Source of the DNA: Vibrio syngnathi
Lineage (GTDB): Bacteria > Pseudomonadota > Gammaproteobacteria > Enterobacterales > Vibrionaceae
DNA length: 64,000 bases
Reading direction: 5' to 3'
Assembly: GCF_002119525.1 (NCBI RefSeq)
Contig: NZ_CP017916.1
Coordinates: 310,001 to 374,000, forward strand
Shown here: piece after piece, positions 30,425 to 39,444 of the stretch
Layout: each line of letters starts with the position of its first letter
How positions within the stretch are numbered: position 1 is the stretch's first letter
Translations under genes and position numbers: made by a program
Notes under the pieces: model-generated
Told to the model about the DNA's origin: nothing
What the model saw: only the letters and a program-made list of their open reading frames with translations
Database searches by the model: none

Positions 30425-31333
30425 ATGGACCAAGAACGTTTAACCCACCTAAAGCAGCTCGAAGCGGAAAGTATTCATATTATCCGTGAAGTGGCGGCTG
30501 AGTTTGATAACCCAGTGATGATGTACTCCATCGGTAAAGATTCTTCTGTGATGCTTCATTTAGCTCGCAAAGCGTTTTATCCAGGCAAGATTCCATTCCC
30601 ACTATTGCACGTTGATACGGATTGGAAATTCCGCGAGATGATTGAGTTTCGTGATCGTACGGCTAAAAAGTACGGCTTTGACCTTTTAGTACATAAGAAC
30701 CCAGAAGGTATTGAGATGGGTTGTAGCCCATTCGTACATGGTTCTTCGAAGCACACGGACATCATGAAAACACAGGGCCTTAAGCAGGCGTTAAACAAGT
30801 ACGGGTTCGATGCCGCTTTCGGAGGTGCACGTCGTGATGAAGAAAAATCTCGAGCGAAAGAGCGTGTTTATTCTTTCCGCGATAAGAACCATACATGGGA
30901 TCCAAAGAATCAGCGTCCAGAGCTTTGGCATACCTACAACGGCCAGGTTAATAAGGGCGAAAGCATTCGTGTCTTCCCGCTATCTAACTGGACTGAGCTC
31001 GATATCTGGCAATACATCTACCTAGAGAGCATCGATATTGTTCCACTTTACCTTTCAGATAAACGTCCTGTGGTTGAGCGTGATGGCATGCTGATCATGG
31101 TTGATGATGACCGTATGGAACTGCAAGAAGGTGAAGTGATTGAAGAGAAAAGCGTTCGTTTTCGTACTTTAGGCTGTTACCCATTAACCGGAGCGGTTGA
31201 ATCTGAGGCGAATACGCTAACAGGCATTATTGAAGAAATGCTGGTGGCGACGTCTAGTGAGCGTCAAGGTCGAGCGATTGACCATGATCAGTCGGGCTCT
31301 ATGGAGCTGAAAAAGCGCCAAGGTTATTTCTAA
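30425..31333 (+). CDS. cysD: Sulfate adenylyltransferase small subunit
   Basis: CysD forms APS from sulfate and ATP, powered by GTP hydrolysis on CysN. The 302-residue PP-loop enzyme shows [20 protein letters not shown] (the ATP pyrophosphatase loop, near residue 38), [16 protein letters not shown] and the C-terminal [12 protein letters not shown]. Length and order match the cysDN(C) operon. AAGGAAG precedes the start. Confidence 0.97.
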   Translation: MDQERLTHLKQLEAESIHIIREVAAEFDNPVMMYSIGKDSSVMLHLARKAFYPGKIPFPLLHVDTDWKFREMIEFRDRTAKKYGFDLLVHKNPEGIEMGCSPFVHGSSKHTDIMKTQGLKQALNKYGFDAAFGGARRDEEKSRAKERVYSFRDKNHTWDPKNQRPELWHTYNGQVNKGESIRVFPLSNWTELDIWQYIYLESIDIVPLYLSDKRPVVERDGMLIMVDDDRMELQEGEVIEEKSVRFRTLGCYPLTGAVESEANTLTGIIEEMLVATSSERQGRAIDHDQSGSMELKKRQGYF

Positions 31334-31351
31334 GAATCTAAGGAAAGAAAA

Positions 31352-32782
31352 ATGAATAGTGCAGTAGAAGCCGAATTGGCTGAACTAGGGATTGAAGGTT
31401 ATCTAAGTCAGCATCAGCATAAATCTATGCTTAGATTTTTAACTTGTGGCTCGGTAGATGATGGTAAAAGTACCTTAATCGGCCGTTTACTCCATGATAC
31501 AAAACAGATTTATGAAGATCAGCTAGCGGCGGTTCACTCAGATAGCCAACGAGTGGGTACCACAGGTGAGAAGCCTGACTTGGCACTGCTTGTTGATGGT
31601 CTGCAGGCTGAGCGTGAGCAAGGGATTACGATCGATGTGGCTTATCGTTACTTCTCGACTCAAAAGCGTAAATTCATTATTGCTGATACCCCAGGGCATG
31701 AGCAGTACACGCGTAACATGGCAACCGGCGCTTCAACGTGTGATCTGGCTGTGATCTTGATTGATGCTCGTAAGGGCGTTCTGGATCAAACACGTCGTCA
31801 CTCGTTTATTTCTAACCTGCTTGGTTTGAAGCATTTCATTGTCGCAGTCAACAAGATGGATCTGGTGGAGTATTCACAAGATCGTTTTGAAGAGATTCGC
31901 GATCAATATCTAGAGTTTGCTGAGAACTTAGAGGGCGAAACTAACATTCAGATTCTGCCAGTTTCGGCGCTTGAAGGCATCAACGTTGCAGCGCCAAGTA
32001 AAGAGCTTGCATGGTTCGAAGGCCCATCTCTATTAGAAGTGCTAGAGAACGTCGATATTGACCAAAAACGCTCTGCGGGTGAATTCCGATTCCCTGTGCA
32101 GTATGTCAATCGTCCTAACTTAGATTTTCGTGGCTTTGCCGGCACAGTCGCTTCTGGTCGTGTCAGCGTCGGTGATGAAATCAAGGCATTGCCTTCAGGT
32201 AAAACCTCGAAGGTGGCAAGCATTGTGACCTTTGATGGTGAACTTGAATCAGCACAAGCCGGTTTGGCGGTAACGCTGACTCTTGAAGATGAGATCGATA
32301 TCAGTCGTGGTGATTTGATTGTGCTGGAAAACGCGCAAATTGAATCTACTAACTATGTATTGGCTGACATCGTGTGGATGACAGAACAACCACTGCAACC
32401 GGGCAAAGCTTACGACATCAAAATCGCAGGCAAGAAAACCGTCGGTCAGGTTGAAACGGTTCGTCACCAATATGACATCAACAACCTGTCGACTTACGCT
32501 GTCGATGAGTTGCCACTGAATGGCATTGGCTTGTGTGAATGGTCACTGAACGAGACTGTCGCGCTGGATAAATACCGTGAGAGTGCTGATACCGGTGGTT
32601 TCATCGTTATCGACCGATTAACTAACGTGACGGTTGGTGCGGGTTTGATTCGAGACCGTTTGGACTCTGTTGAACAGCAAGTTGGCAACTTCTCTGCATT
32701 TGAACTTGAGTTCAACGCATTGGTACGCAAGCACTTCCCTCATTGGGATGCCAAAGATCTAAGCCAACTACTGAAGTCATAA
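31352..32782 (+). CDS. cysN: Sulfate adenylyltransferase GTPase subunit
   Basis: CysN is the translation-factor-like GTPase that drives APS synthesis by CysD. The 476-residue protein carries the P-loop [25 protein letters not shown] and NKMDLV, followed by EF-Tu-like beta-barrel domains. It is not fused to CysC; the kinase is a separate gene 1.8 kb downstream. The gap to cysD is 18 bp. Confidence 0.97.
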   Translation: MNSAVEAELAELGIEGYLSQHQHKSMLRFLTCGSVDDGKSTLIGRLLHDTKQIYEDQLAAVHSDSQRVGTTGEKPDLALLVDGLQAEREQGITIDVAYRYFSTQKRKFIIADTPGHEQYTRNMATGASTCDLAVILIDARKGVLDQTRRHSFISNLLGLKHFIVAVNKMDLVEYSQDRFEEIRDQYLEFAENLEGETNIQILPVSALEGINVAAPSKELAWFEGPSLLEVLENVDIDQKRSAGEFRFPVQYVNRPNLDFRGFAGTVASGRVSVGDEIKALPSGKTSKVASIVTFDGELESAQAGLAVTLTLEDEIDISRGDLIVLENAQIESTNYVLADIVWMTEQPLQPGKAYDIKIAGKKTVGQVETVRHQYDINNLSTYAVDELPLNGIGLCEWSLNETVALDKYRESADTGGFIVIDRLTNVTVGAGLIRDRLDSVEQQVGNFSAFELEFNALVRKHFPHWDAKDLSQLLKS

Positions 32783-32809
32783 ACGACCAAGTACCAGCTT
32801 ATTGAATCA

Positions 32810-32832
32810 GGCGGAAACCGATCGTTTCCGCC
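32810..32832 (+). other. Stem-loop between cysN and the permease gene
   Basis: GGCGGAAAC and GTTTCCGCC form a perfect 9-bp stem with a 5-base loop. There is no T-run, and the Shine-Dalgarno AAAGGA follows within 2-8 bases. It could stabilise the upstream mRNA or limit ribosome access to the permease start. Confidence 0.6.
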
Positions 32833-32847
32833 ATAAAGGACGGGTAT

Positions 32848-34572
32848 ATGTGGCAACAAGGATTTGTATTAGCGATTTTGCTCGGCATCATTACTTGCCT
32901 GCTCGTTACCCGTATTAAGCCAAGCTTTATCTTTGCTGGCGCGGCGTTTATTGCTTTTATGGCTGGCATGATCGACTTGTCGAGCCTAGCCAATAATTTC
33001 ACTAACTCCTCGTTACTGACTTTAATTCTTCTGATCCTCGCATCAAGTGCGTTGGAGAAAACTCGCTTAATCAGCTGGGTTAGCCGCAATATCTCTGAAG
33101 GTCGGCTAGGTACAGTGGTTGCGAAGTTGGGTATTTCCACAGCGCTACTTTCTTCTTTTACCAATAACACCGCGGTGGTTGTCTCTTTGATCGGGGCGAT
33201 CAAACGTAATCAACAACATGCGCCATCTAAATTACTTATTCCTTTGTCATATGCTGCCATCTTAGGTGGAACACTGACATTGATCGGCACCTCTACCAAC
33301 TTGATCATCAATAGCTTCGTTGAAGATGCGGGTTTGCCGAGCCTAAACTTTTTCACACCGACCTTGATCGGTTTAGCTGTCTTAGTCGGTGGTGTGTTGA
33401 TCCTCATTCCTCTGAGCTACTTCTTACCCAGCTACGACGATGGCTCTCAAGACGATCTACCTTACTTTCTCGAGGCGCGAGTTGAGCCGGGTTCTCCTTT
33501 AGTTGGCCGCAGCGTCAGCGAGAATAACCTCAGAGCATTGAGAAAACTGTTCTTAGCGGAAGTGATTCGAGACGGTAAAACAACCGCGTCTATAGACCCT
33601 GACTTCATACTTCAAGCTCGTGATCGACTACTGTTTTGTGGTGATGTCGAGAGTGTTGCAACACTGCAAGAGATCCAAGGGCTAACTCTGTTTGGTCAGC
33701 ACCACCTGAACGGCCAGAGCTTTGTTGAGGTCGTAGTCAGTTCATCGGCAAGCTTCTGTAATAAAACCCTCAAAACCAGCCAGTTCAGAGATCGCTTCGA
33801 TGCGGTTGTGGTTGCCATTCGTCGTGGTCATGAACGCCTTGAAGGTGGCCTTGGAAACATCACATTAACCGCTGGCGATACCTTGATTTTGGTTCCAGGA
33901 AAACGTTTTGAAGAACAGCGTCAACAACACAATAAAGAGTTTGTGTTGATGAACGATCTAGACTCAAGCGCCAAGCTTGATGCCGATAAATCGACGTTTG
34001 TGTTGCTCGGATTTGCTAGTGTGATTGGGTTATCGCTCGCTGATGTAGTCCCGATTATTAAAGGGCTCGCGGGATTTTTATTATTGCTGGTGGTATTTGG
34101 CGTAGTACAACTTGGTGAGCTTCGCCGCCGCTTCCCCGTCGATATTGTCGTGATCGTTGGTTCGGCACTCTCTATTGCTCAACTGATGATTTCATCTGGG
34201 TTGTCTGAGCGAATGGGGCTGATGTTTATGGAAGCCTTTAATGGCTGGGGTGTGTTTGGAGCGCTAGTCGCGACCTATTTCATGACGTTGGTCCTGACTG
34301 AGTTGGTGACCAATAATGCGGCGGCGGCACTCTCGTTCCCAATTGGCTACAGTATGGCTGTCGGTTATGGCGTTGACCCAATGCCGTTTATTATGGCGGT
34401 TCTGTTTGGTGCCAGTGCCAGTTTTATTTCGCCATACGGCTACCAAACCAACTTACTTGTTTATAGCGTAGGTAATTACCATCTCACGGATTATCTACGT
34501 ATCGGCATCCCAATCTCGATTGTCTATTCGGGTTTGGTGTTGACCCTAATTCCTTACTTTTTCCCATTTTAA
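32848..34572 (+). CDS. SLC13/DASS-type permease with TrkA-C domains, probable sulfate importer
   Basis: The 574-residue protein has about 10-11 membrane helices split by a cytosolic insert (about residues 200-370). The insert looks like two TrkA-C domains (EARVEPGSPLVGRSVSENN and VVSSSASFCNKTL). The helical halves show SLC13-type features: SSFTNNTAVVV, GTSTNLIINSF and VTNNAAAALSFPIGY. Similar proteins with TrkA-C inserts transport sulfate, and the position between cysN and cysC strongly suggests sulfate uptake. The substrate is inferred. Confidence 0.82.
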   Translation: MWQQGFVLAILLGIITCLLVTRIKPSFIFAGAAFIAFMAGMIDLSSLANNFTNSSLLTLILLILASSALEKTRLISWVSRNISEGRLGTVVAKLGISTALLSSFTNNTAVVVSLIGAIKRNQQHAPSKLLIPLSYAAILGGTLTLIGTSTNLIINSFVEDAGLPSLNFFTPTLIGLAVLVGGVLILIPLSYFLPSYDDGSQDDLPYFLEARVEPGSPLVGRSVSENNLRALRKLFLAEVIRDGKTTASIDPDFILQARDRLLFCGDVESVATLQEIQGLTLFGQHHLNGQSFVEVVVSSSASFCNKTLKTSQFRDRFDAVVVAIRRGHERLEGGLGNITLTAGDTLILVPGKRFEEQRQQHNKEFVLMNDLDSSAKLDADKSTFVLLGFASVIGLSLADVVPIIKGLAGFLLLLVVFGVVQLGELRRRFPVDIVVIVGSALSIAQLMISSGLSERMGLMFMEAFNGWGVFGALVATYFMTLVLTELVTNNAAAALSFPIGYSMAVGYGVDPMPFIMAVLFGASASFISPYGYQTNLLVYSVGNYHLTDYLRIGIPISIVYSGLVLTLIPYFFPF

Positions 34573-34596
34573 TGCTGTTTATTTAAAGGACTAATT

Positions 34597-35217
34597 ATGA
34601 CCGCAATACTCAAACCAAAAGATGAGAATGTTGTGTGGCATCAACACTCGATTGATAAAGCATTTCGCTCTAATCTGAAATCACAAAAGCCAGCTGTGCT
34701 CTGGTTCACGGGATTATCTGGTTCTGGGAAGTCGACAGTCGCTGGAGCATTAGAAAATCGCTTGGCACAGCTTGGTTACCATACTTACTTATTGGATGGC
34801 GACAATGTCCGTCATGGATTATGTAGCGACCTTGGCTTCTCTGAGCAAGACCGTCGAGAGAATATTCGTCGTATTGGTGAGCTCGCTAAATTGATGGCGG
34901 ATGCGGGTTTGATCGTGTTGTCAGCGTTTATTTCTCCACATCAAGCTGAAAGACAGTTAGTGCGAGACTTGCTACCCGAAGGCGAGTTTTTAGAGGTGTT
35001 TGTGAACACGCCACTCGAGGTTTGTGAGCAGCGTGACCCTAAAGGCCTATATAAGAAAGCACGTGCGGGAGAAATCCCGAACTTCACAGGTATTAGTTCA
35101 GCTTATGAAGCGCCTCGCAACCCAGAAATCGACTTACCTGCGGGCGAAAAGACACTCGATGAACTGGTCGAATTGTGTATTGATGCTTTAGAGAAACGTA
35201 ATATTTTAGCCAACTGA
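34597..35217 (+). CDS. cysC: Adenylylsulfate (APS) kinase
   Basis: CysC phosphorylates APS to PAPS, the step after CysDN. The 206-residue protein has Walker [22 protein letters not shown], the conserved [10 protein letters not shown] loop and [20 protein letters not shown]. It is complete and stand-alone and ends the cysD-cysN-permease-cysC operon, 24 bp after the permease. Confidence 0.96.
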   Translation: MTAILKPKDENVVWHQHSIDKAFRSNLKSQKPAVLWFTGLSGSGKSTVAGALENRLAQLGYHTYLLDGDNVRHGLCSDLGFSEQDRRENIRRIGELAKLMADAGLIVLSAFISPHQAERQLVRDLLPEGEFLEVFVNTPLEVCEQRDPKGLYKKARAGEIPNFTGISSAYEAPRNPEIDLPAGEKTLDELVELCIDALEKRNILAN

Positions 35218-35345
35218 GATCGCTGGTATGACTAAGGCTGCTCTCCTGCTTATTCTCGGCGGATAAATAGTGCAGCTTTGGTTTACCGAGACAAGAAACC
35301 TATCCTCTAGATTCTCTTTACACTTATCAAGACTCTTCACTGTGT

Positions 35346-35391
35346 ACACCGTCTATTTTTTACAGTACCGACTCGACTGTCTAGACGGTGT
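35346..35391. other. Inverted repeat between cysC and the TIGR03899 gene
   Basis: ACACCGTCTA (35346-35355) and TAGACGGTGT (35382-35391) are perfect 10-bp arms around a 26-bp loop. The right arm covers the stop region of the minus-strand gene. The plus side of the first arm is followed by TTTTTT within the loop. It may act as a loose convergent terminator. Confidence 0.45.
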
Positions 35392-36289
35392 AATTCACAC
35401 TGCTTTTAACTTCTGTCTGAACCGTAAATTTCTGGCTCAATAGCGCAATCAGTTGGTCGTAATACTGCGTGTTAGGCTTGTTGCCAAGTAAGTTGCAAAG
35501 CTCATTGCCTGTAGGGCTGAATCGGTAGTAAATCAGCTTCACCCCTTTTGACAATGGTGCTAGTGACATGCCCTTACCTTGATAAGTCAAGTGCAGAGCT
35601 GGATCGAAATCAATCTCTCCAGATTCTAATTCTGTGCCCAGAATAATCCCAAGTTCAATCAAGTGGAGCAAGCTAGAGTAGGGCAGGTTGTGTCCACCAA
35701 GATTGATGGTGTTGGTGGTGTCCCTTTTACCAAAACTGAAGATTCCAGCATGGGATTTAAAACCGAGTAAAAGCTTTCTGCTGTTATCGCTACCAAAGCT
35801 ACAGCCAAGTGATGCCGCTCTTTGCAGAGTGAGTGCTTCTTTCGGTGTCATATCTTGTAAGATCTTCAGCGCCTTCATTGACGTTGAGCCTGGGTTGGTC
35901 ACTTCTCTCTTTAGTACCTGAGCCCATAGCCTCTGCATCGAGGTATTGTGGATCTCTTGTGCCATATCGAAGAAACGGTATAGCCAGTCCTGATCAGGGT
36001 CTCCTGCTGCTTCATCCTTACATGAAGAATGTGCCAACTTTAGAATCTGTTCTAGATTCTTTTGACGAAGTTCTTTACGTTTTCTTTCTCGTAATAGTGC
36101 TCGTTCGATAAGGGTACTTTCACCTTTATCGCTTGGTTTTGCACTATGACTAAGTAAGGAATCGAGGCCGAAGCTTTGTGCGATGTGCAGCATTCTGTTT
36201 GCACTGTCGGCAATATGAGGTTTTTTCTCATGCTTGGGCTGTGTATCGCTAGCATGCTCAATGATCACTGGCTGTTTGGTTTCTGACAT
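35381..36289 (-). CDS. TIGR03899-family protein, function unknown
   Basis: I start this at ATG 36289, giving 302 residues from MSETKQPVIIEHASD. A TTG 42 bases upstream lies inside the inverted-repeat element and is unlikely. The protein is soluble: an acidic and polar N-terminus, a highly charged helix (ERALLRERKRKELRQKNLEQ), then DPDQDWLYRFFDMAQEIHNTSMQRLWAQVL and a C-terminal alpha/beta region. It matches what I recall of TIGR03899, a Vibrio-type family often next to the cys genes. No function is known. The ribosome-binding site is weak. Confidence 0.72.
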   Translation of the reverse strand: MSETKQPVIIEHASDTQPKHEKKPHIADSANRMLHIAQSFGLDSLLSHSAKPSDKGESTLIERALLRERKRKELRQKNLEQILKLAHSSCKDEAAGDPDQDWLYRFFDMAQEIHNTSMQRLWAQVLKREVTNPGSTSMKALKILQDMTPKEALTLQRAASLGCSFGSDNSRKLLLGFKSHAGIFSFGKRDTTNTINLGGHNLPYSSLLHLIELGIILGTELESGEIDFDPALHLTYQGKGMSLAPLSKGVKLIYYRFSPTGNELCNLLGNKPNTQYYDQLIALLSQKFTVQTEVKSSVNYTV

Positions 36290-36314
36290 AAGAGTACCGT
36301 TAGGAGACGACTCA

Positions 36315-36475
36315 ATACCAATCGTAGTCAATAATTGCTCACCCTAGCTTGTTAAAACGCTCGATAACAGCATTAGAATTTTTGATTATAGAATAACTAC
36401 TTATCAAAAAGCCCCGCCTTGTTCCCAAGCCTTTTTCTACGCTATTTCTGAACACTTACTTATTGTGATTGGTAT
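36315..36475. mobile_element. MITE-like repeat, copy 1
   Basis: A 161-bp element bounded by terminal inverted repeats ATACCAATC/GATTGGTAT, extended by related AGTCAATAA and TTACTTATTGTG sequences. A second copy, clearly homologous along its whole length, lies at 41712-41873. It has no coding capacity. It covers the upstream region of the TIGR03899 gene. Confidence 0.85.
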
Positions 36476-36607
36476 AACTGTCTAAAATGTAACTCTTTAT
36501 CTTATTGGTGGCTAGATTTTGCGTGCAGAGTTGAAGGTTTCAACAAAATTTTACTTTTGCTAATGATAATAAAATGTTAAATTTGTTGTAATTCTCAAGG
36601 AGGAGCT

Positions 36608-36712
36608 ATGAATCAAGTCAATGATAACAAGCTGAAGAAACAGCTTAGTATAGGGTTATTACTCGCTACTTATGTGGCTGTGCTAGCTTACTTATCTAAT
36701 TACATCGTGTAA
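36608..36712 (+). CDS. 34-residue single-helix membrane protein
   Basis: This short gene was read directly. ATG 36608 follows AAGGAGGAG at ideal spacing and the frame ends at TAA 36712. The protein starts MNQVNDNKLKKQ, a basic cytosolic end, then has one hydrophobic helix (LSIGLLLATYVAVLAYL) and ends SNYIV. I do not recognise a family. It stands alone between the repeat element and the zinc locus, on the strand opposite both neighbours. Upstream is an AT-rich stretch with AATGATAATAAAATG that might hold a promoter. Confidence 0.65.
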   Translation: MNQVNDNKLKKQLSIGLLLATYVAVLAYLSNYIV

Positions 36713-36802
36713 TTTAGAATAAAATCATCGTTATTAAACTGTTATTGAATAATATTACTTGTTCAGTGACGGCAGCTCATCCTTGAGCCACCCTTCTAAT
36801 AA

Positions 36803-37318
36803 CTACATGTCATCGTATTCTTCAATCGCAGTACCTTCAATAAGATACCCCGTTTGCGCCAAGTCATGGCTTATTGACTCCGTTTTCAGCGTACCGACTA
36901 AATAGACCACATCCCATAATTGCTGGATTGGTGCACCTTTAGGGAACTTCACATAGATGATTTGGTTCGGCGGCGGCGGCGGTACGTGGATACATGCGCC
37001 AAAGTATGGCACGAGCAGAAACTCAGTGATCATATTCTCATCGCCTTCCAACGGAATCACAAAGCCAGGAATCTTAACTGTGCTGCCATTCAACTCCGGA
37101 CGAACAGCGCCAAGTGTCGACTGTTGAGGTTTGTCCATACTGTCGTGGTTAACCATCGGCATGCCAAATGAGTCGAGTTGTGCTCGCTCTGACTCTGGAA
37201 TCAAGTCAATCCAATCGAGGGTTAATACCGATTCGTCAGCCTGAGTGGTGTCAGCGTGAGCTGTGCTGATAAATGGGAACATAAGTAACCCAAGTATCAG
37301 TAAGAATTTGCGTTGCAT
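36803..37318 (-). CDS. DUF3299 exported protein of the Zrg-type zinc locus
   Basis: The 171-residue protein has a signal peptide (MQRKFLLILGLLMFPFISTAHA) and a DUF3299 domain with LDWIDLIPESER, VKIPGFVIPLEGDE and LVPYFGACIHVPPPPPNQIIYV. The single Cys-Ile-His-Val-Pro segment could bind a metal. The family accompanies MacB-type ABC genes and DUF2796. It is 14 bp after the permease and ends the operon. In V. cholerae the equivalent genes were reported as the Zrg zinc-uptake system. The exact role is unknown. Confidence 0.82.
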   Translation of the reverse strand: MQRKFLLILGLLMFPFISTAHADTTQADESVLTLDWIDLIPESERAQLDSFGMPMVNHDSMDKPQQSTLGAVRPELNGSTVKIPGFVIPLEGDENMITEFLLVPYFGACIHVPPPPPNQIIYVKFPKGAPIQQLWDVVYLVGTLKTESISHDLAQTGYLIEGTAIEEYDDM

Positions 37319-37332
37319 CGTAGGTTCCTATT

Positions 37333-38592
37333 TTAGATTCGAATAGTCATGCCATCAGACAATGACTGACGGTAAGCCCTGAAAGCGGGAATAAAGCCGA
37401 TAATGATTCCGGCAACTTGCACCAACATAAGCAGTTTCCACTCATGAGGTGTGATTGCGGATATCGATATGTTGATACCATAACTTTGTTGCACAATAGG
37501 AGCAACTACTGCGATCAGGGCAAACAACACGGCAACACCCAATGTGATACCGAGGAAGGTTAGGGCACTTGCTTCACTGATCAGTAAACCAAACACATGA
37601 CGAGGCCTTGCTCCCATCGCGCGCAGAATAGCCATCTCTCGACGTCTTTCTTGCAAGCTAGTCAGTAGGCTACTTAGCATTCCTAATAGTCCCGCGACTA
37701 CAACAAACCCTGAAACAATCAGTAGCGCTTGTTCTGCAACGGCCATCATTCCCCACAATTCATGAAGCGCAATACCCGGCATAATGGCGCTCAAAGGTTC
37801 TTGGCGATAGTTATTGATTTCTCGTTGCAGTGCAAAGGTTTGGATTTTCGATTTAAGGCCAACCATCATCGCGGTAATCTGCTTAGGTTGGAAATCGTAG
37901 GTCTTTAATGTTTCTGCATCTGGCGTGTGCCCTAGGTTGGCTCCTGATTCCCAGCCCACGTGAATCGCTTCAATCGCCTCTAACGAAACATGCACTGTTT
38001 TATCTACTGGTGTGCCAGTTGGCGCGAGTATTCCGACAATTGTGAAGGGCAGGTTATCATGGCGACTAAAGGCAACATCACTGATACCGTGTGCAAGAAT
38101 GATGTGATCACCGATTCTGTAATCTAACTTCTTCGCGACATCAGCCCCAATCACTACATCAAATAGCTGTTTAAACTCCTTACCCTGCTTAAAAGTAAGT
38201 GGTTGCTTACTTCCATAGCGATAGTTTTCGAAGTAGCTATGGTTAGTCCCCATTACACGGAAACCTTTATGCGAATCTCCCAATGAGATGGGTATCGCCC
38301 ACTTTACTGCGTTGTGCTGGCTAAATTCTTCATAGCTTTTCCAGTCGATGTTGTTGGTCGCATTACCGATTCTAAATACGGAATAAAGCAGCAGGTTTAC
38401 CTGACCAGAGCGGCCACCGACGATAAGGTCAGTACCTGAAATCGTATTCGCAAAGCTGCTCTTAGCTTCGGTTCTTACACGTTCCACACCGAGTAATAGA
38501 ATGACTGACACCGCCACAGTGAGAATAGTTAGAATGGCTGTGGCTTTACGGTTGAGTACGCTTTTTAAGGCTAAGTGAGTAATTACTTTCAT
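37333..38592 (-). CDS. MacB/FtsX-fold ABC transporter permease (Zrg locus)
   Basis: The 419-residue protein has the MacB-type plan: one N-terminal helix (about residues 13-32), a large periplasmic domain (about 40-275), and three C-terminal helices (near 285-310, 335-365, 385-405) with the FtsX segment LQERRREMAILRAMGARPRHVFGL. Such type VII ABC proteins usually extract lipids or transmit force rather than import solutes. It overlaps the ATPase gene by 4 bp (ATGA). Its place in a zinc locus suggests that it works with the His-rich ZrgA. Confidence 0.88.
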   Translation of the reverse strand: MKVITHLALKSVLNRKATAILTILTVAVSVILLLGVERVRTEAKSSFANTISGTDLIVGGRSGQVNLLLYSVFRIGNATNNIDWKSYEEFSQHNAVKWAIPISLGDSHKGFRVMGTNHSYFENYRYGSKQPLTFKQGKEFKQLFDVVIGADVAKKLDYRIGDHIILAHGISDVAFSRHDNLPFTIVGILAPTGTPVDKTVHVSLEAIEAIHVGWESGANLGHTPDAETLKTYDFQPKQITAMMVGLKSKIQTFALQREINNYRQEPLSAIMPGIALHELWGMMAVAEQALLIVSGFVVVAGLLGMLSSLLTSLQERRREMAILRAMGARPRHVFGLLISEASALTFLGITLGVAVLFALIAVVAPIVQQSYGINISISAITPHEWKLLMLVQVAGIIIGFIPAFRAYRQSLSDGMTIRI

Positions 38593-39305
38593 ACGACAAC
38601 CTTAGCTTGGTTAACGGTTTTTAAATCTATGGTTCGAGTGAACAGTTTTTCTAATGTTGGATCGTGACTAACAAAGATCAGGGTAGAACCCGCCTGATTC
38701 GCTTGTTCTAGCAACAGTTCGATGAAGGCTTCTCGGTTGTCATGATCCAAAGCCGATGTTGGTTCGTCGGCAATGATGATCTTTGGTTGGCCGATTAGAG
38801 CGCGAGCTGCAGCGACACGTTGCTGTTGACCAATACTCAGCTCAGTAACAGGTTTGTTCATTAAGGCTTGAGGTAGCTTTAATCTGAGCAACAACTCTTG
38901 AGCGGTTGCTTGCAGGCTGTTCTGACTTTCAGTGACTTGCTGCTTACGAATCTTAGAAAACTGACAAGGAAGCGTCACGTTGTCGATGACTGACAAGTAA
39001 GGAAGCAGGTTAAATTGTTGGAATATATAACCAATATGATCGGCTCTGAATTTGTCTCTCTGGCGAGGTGTTAGCTGTGTGAGATCTTGGCCAAGGATAG
39101 ATACTTCGCCTTGTTCAGCTTGGTTGATTCCGGTCAGTAACCCTAACAATGTTGATTTCCCGCAACCACTAGGCCCTTTGATGAAAAGGTGCTCTTGGGC
39201 TTGGATATGCAGTGAGGGGATCTCTAGCGTTGAGGGCAATTCAGGCTTCCAACGAAAGCTGATATTTTCGAGTTTGACCACAAGTGATGAACTGTCAAAA
39301 GACAT
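38589..39305 (-). CDS. ABC transporter ATP-binding protein, LolD/MacB type (Zrg locus)
   Basis: The 238-residue ATPase has Walker A GPSGCGKST (near residue 40), signature TELSIGQQQRVAAARAL and Walker B IIIADEPTSALD, with the H-loop VSHDP. The signature is LSIGQ rather than LSGGQ, a mild variation. It pairs with the FtsX-type permease it overlaps. It energises the complex at the inner membrane. Confidence 0.9.
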   Translation of the reverse strand: MSFDSSSLVVKLENISFRWKPELPSTLEIPSLHIQAQEHLFIKGPSGCGKSTLLGLLTGINQAEQGEVSILGQDLTQLTPRQRDKFRADHIGYIFQQFNLLPYLSVIDNVTLPCQFSKIRKQQVTESQNSLQATAQELLLRLKLPQALMNKPVTELSIGQQQRVAAARALIGQPKIIIADEPTSALDHDNREAFIELLLEQANQAGSTLIFVSHDPTLEKLFTRTIDLKTVNQAKVVV

Positions 39306-39383
39306 ATTAGCTCCAATAATTAAAGCGGTGTCTCTACTGGACAGTTATTAGAATAATAAATTCCCAGAGCACACCGATTTGTA

Positions 39384-39413
39384 CAGCCAAGTAAGTGAAT
39401 ACTTACTTGGCTG
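39384..39413 (-). other. 13-bp stem-loop between zrgA and the ABC genes
   Basis: CAGCCAAGTAAGT and ACTTACTTGGCTG are perfect inverted repeats around a 4-base loop, in the 139-bp gap after the zrgA stop. No T-run follows on the minus strand (TACAAATCGG). It more likely protects the upstream mRNA or attenuates than fully terminates, so ZrgA could exceed its transporter partners. Confidence 0.75.
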
Positions 39414-39444
39414 CTTATCTACGTTTAATTCAATCTAATGCTAA

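Noticed and set aside
36315..36475. Reading the inverted-repeat element as an ERIC or REP sequence
   Set aside because: The ends ATACCAATC and the interior do not match those elements as I know them.
36532..36600. Fur-box-like AATGATAATAAAATG upstream of the 34-residue gene
   Set aside because: The second half does not match the inverted consensus; it is better explained by high AT content.
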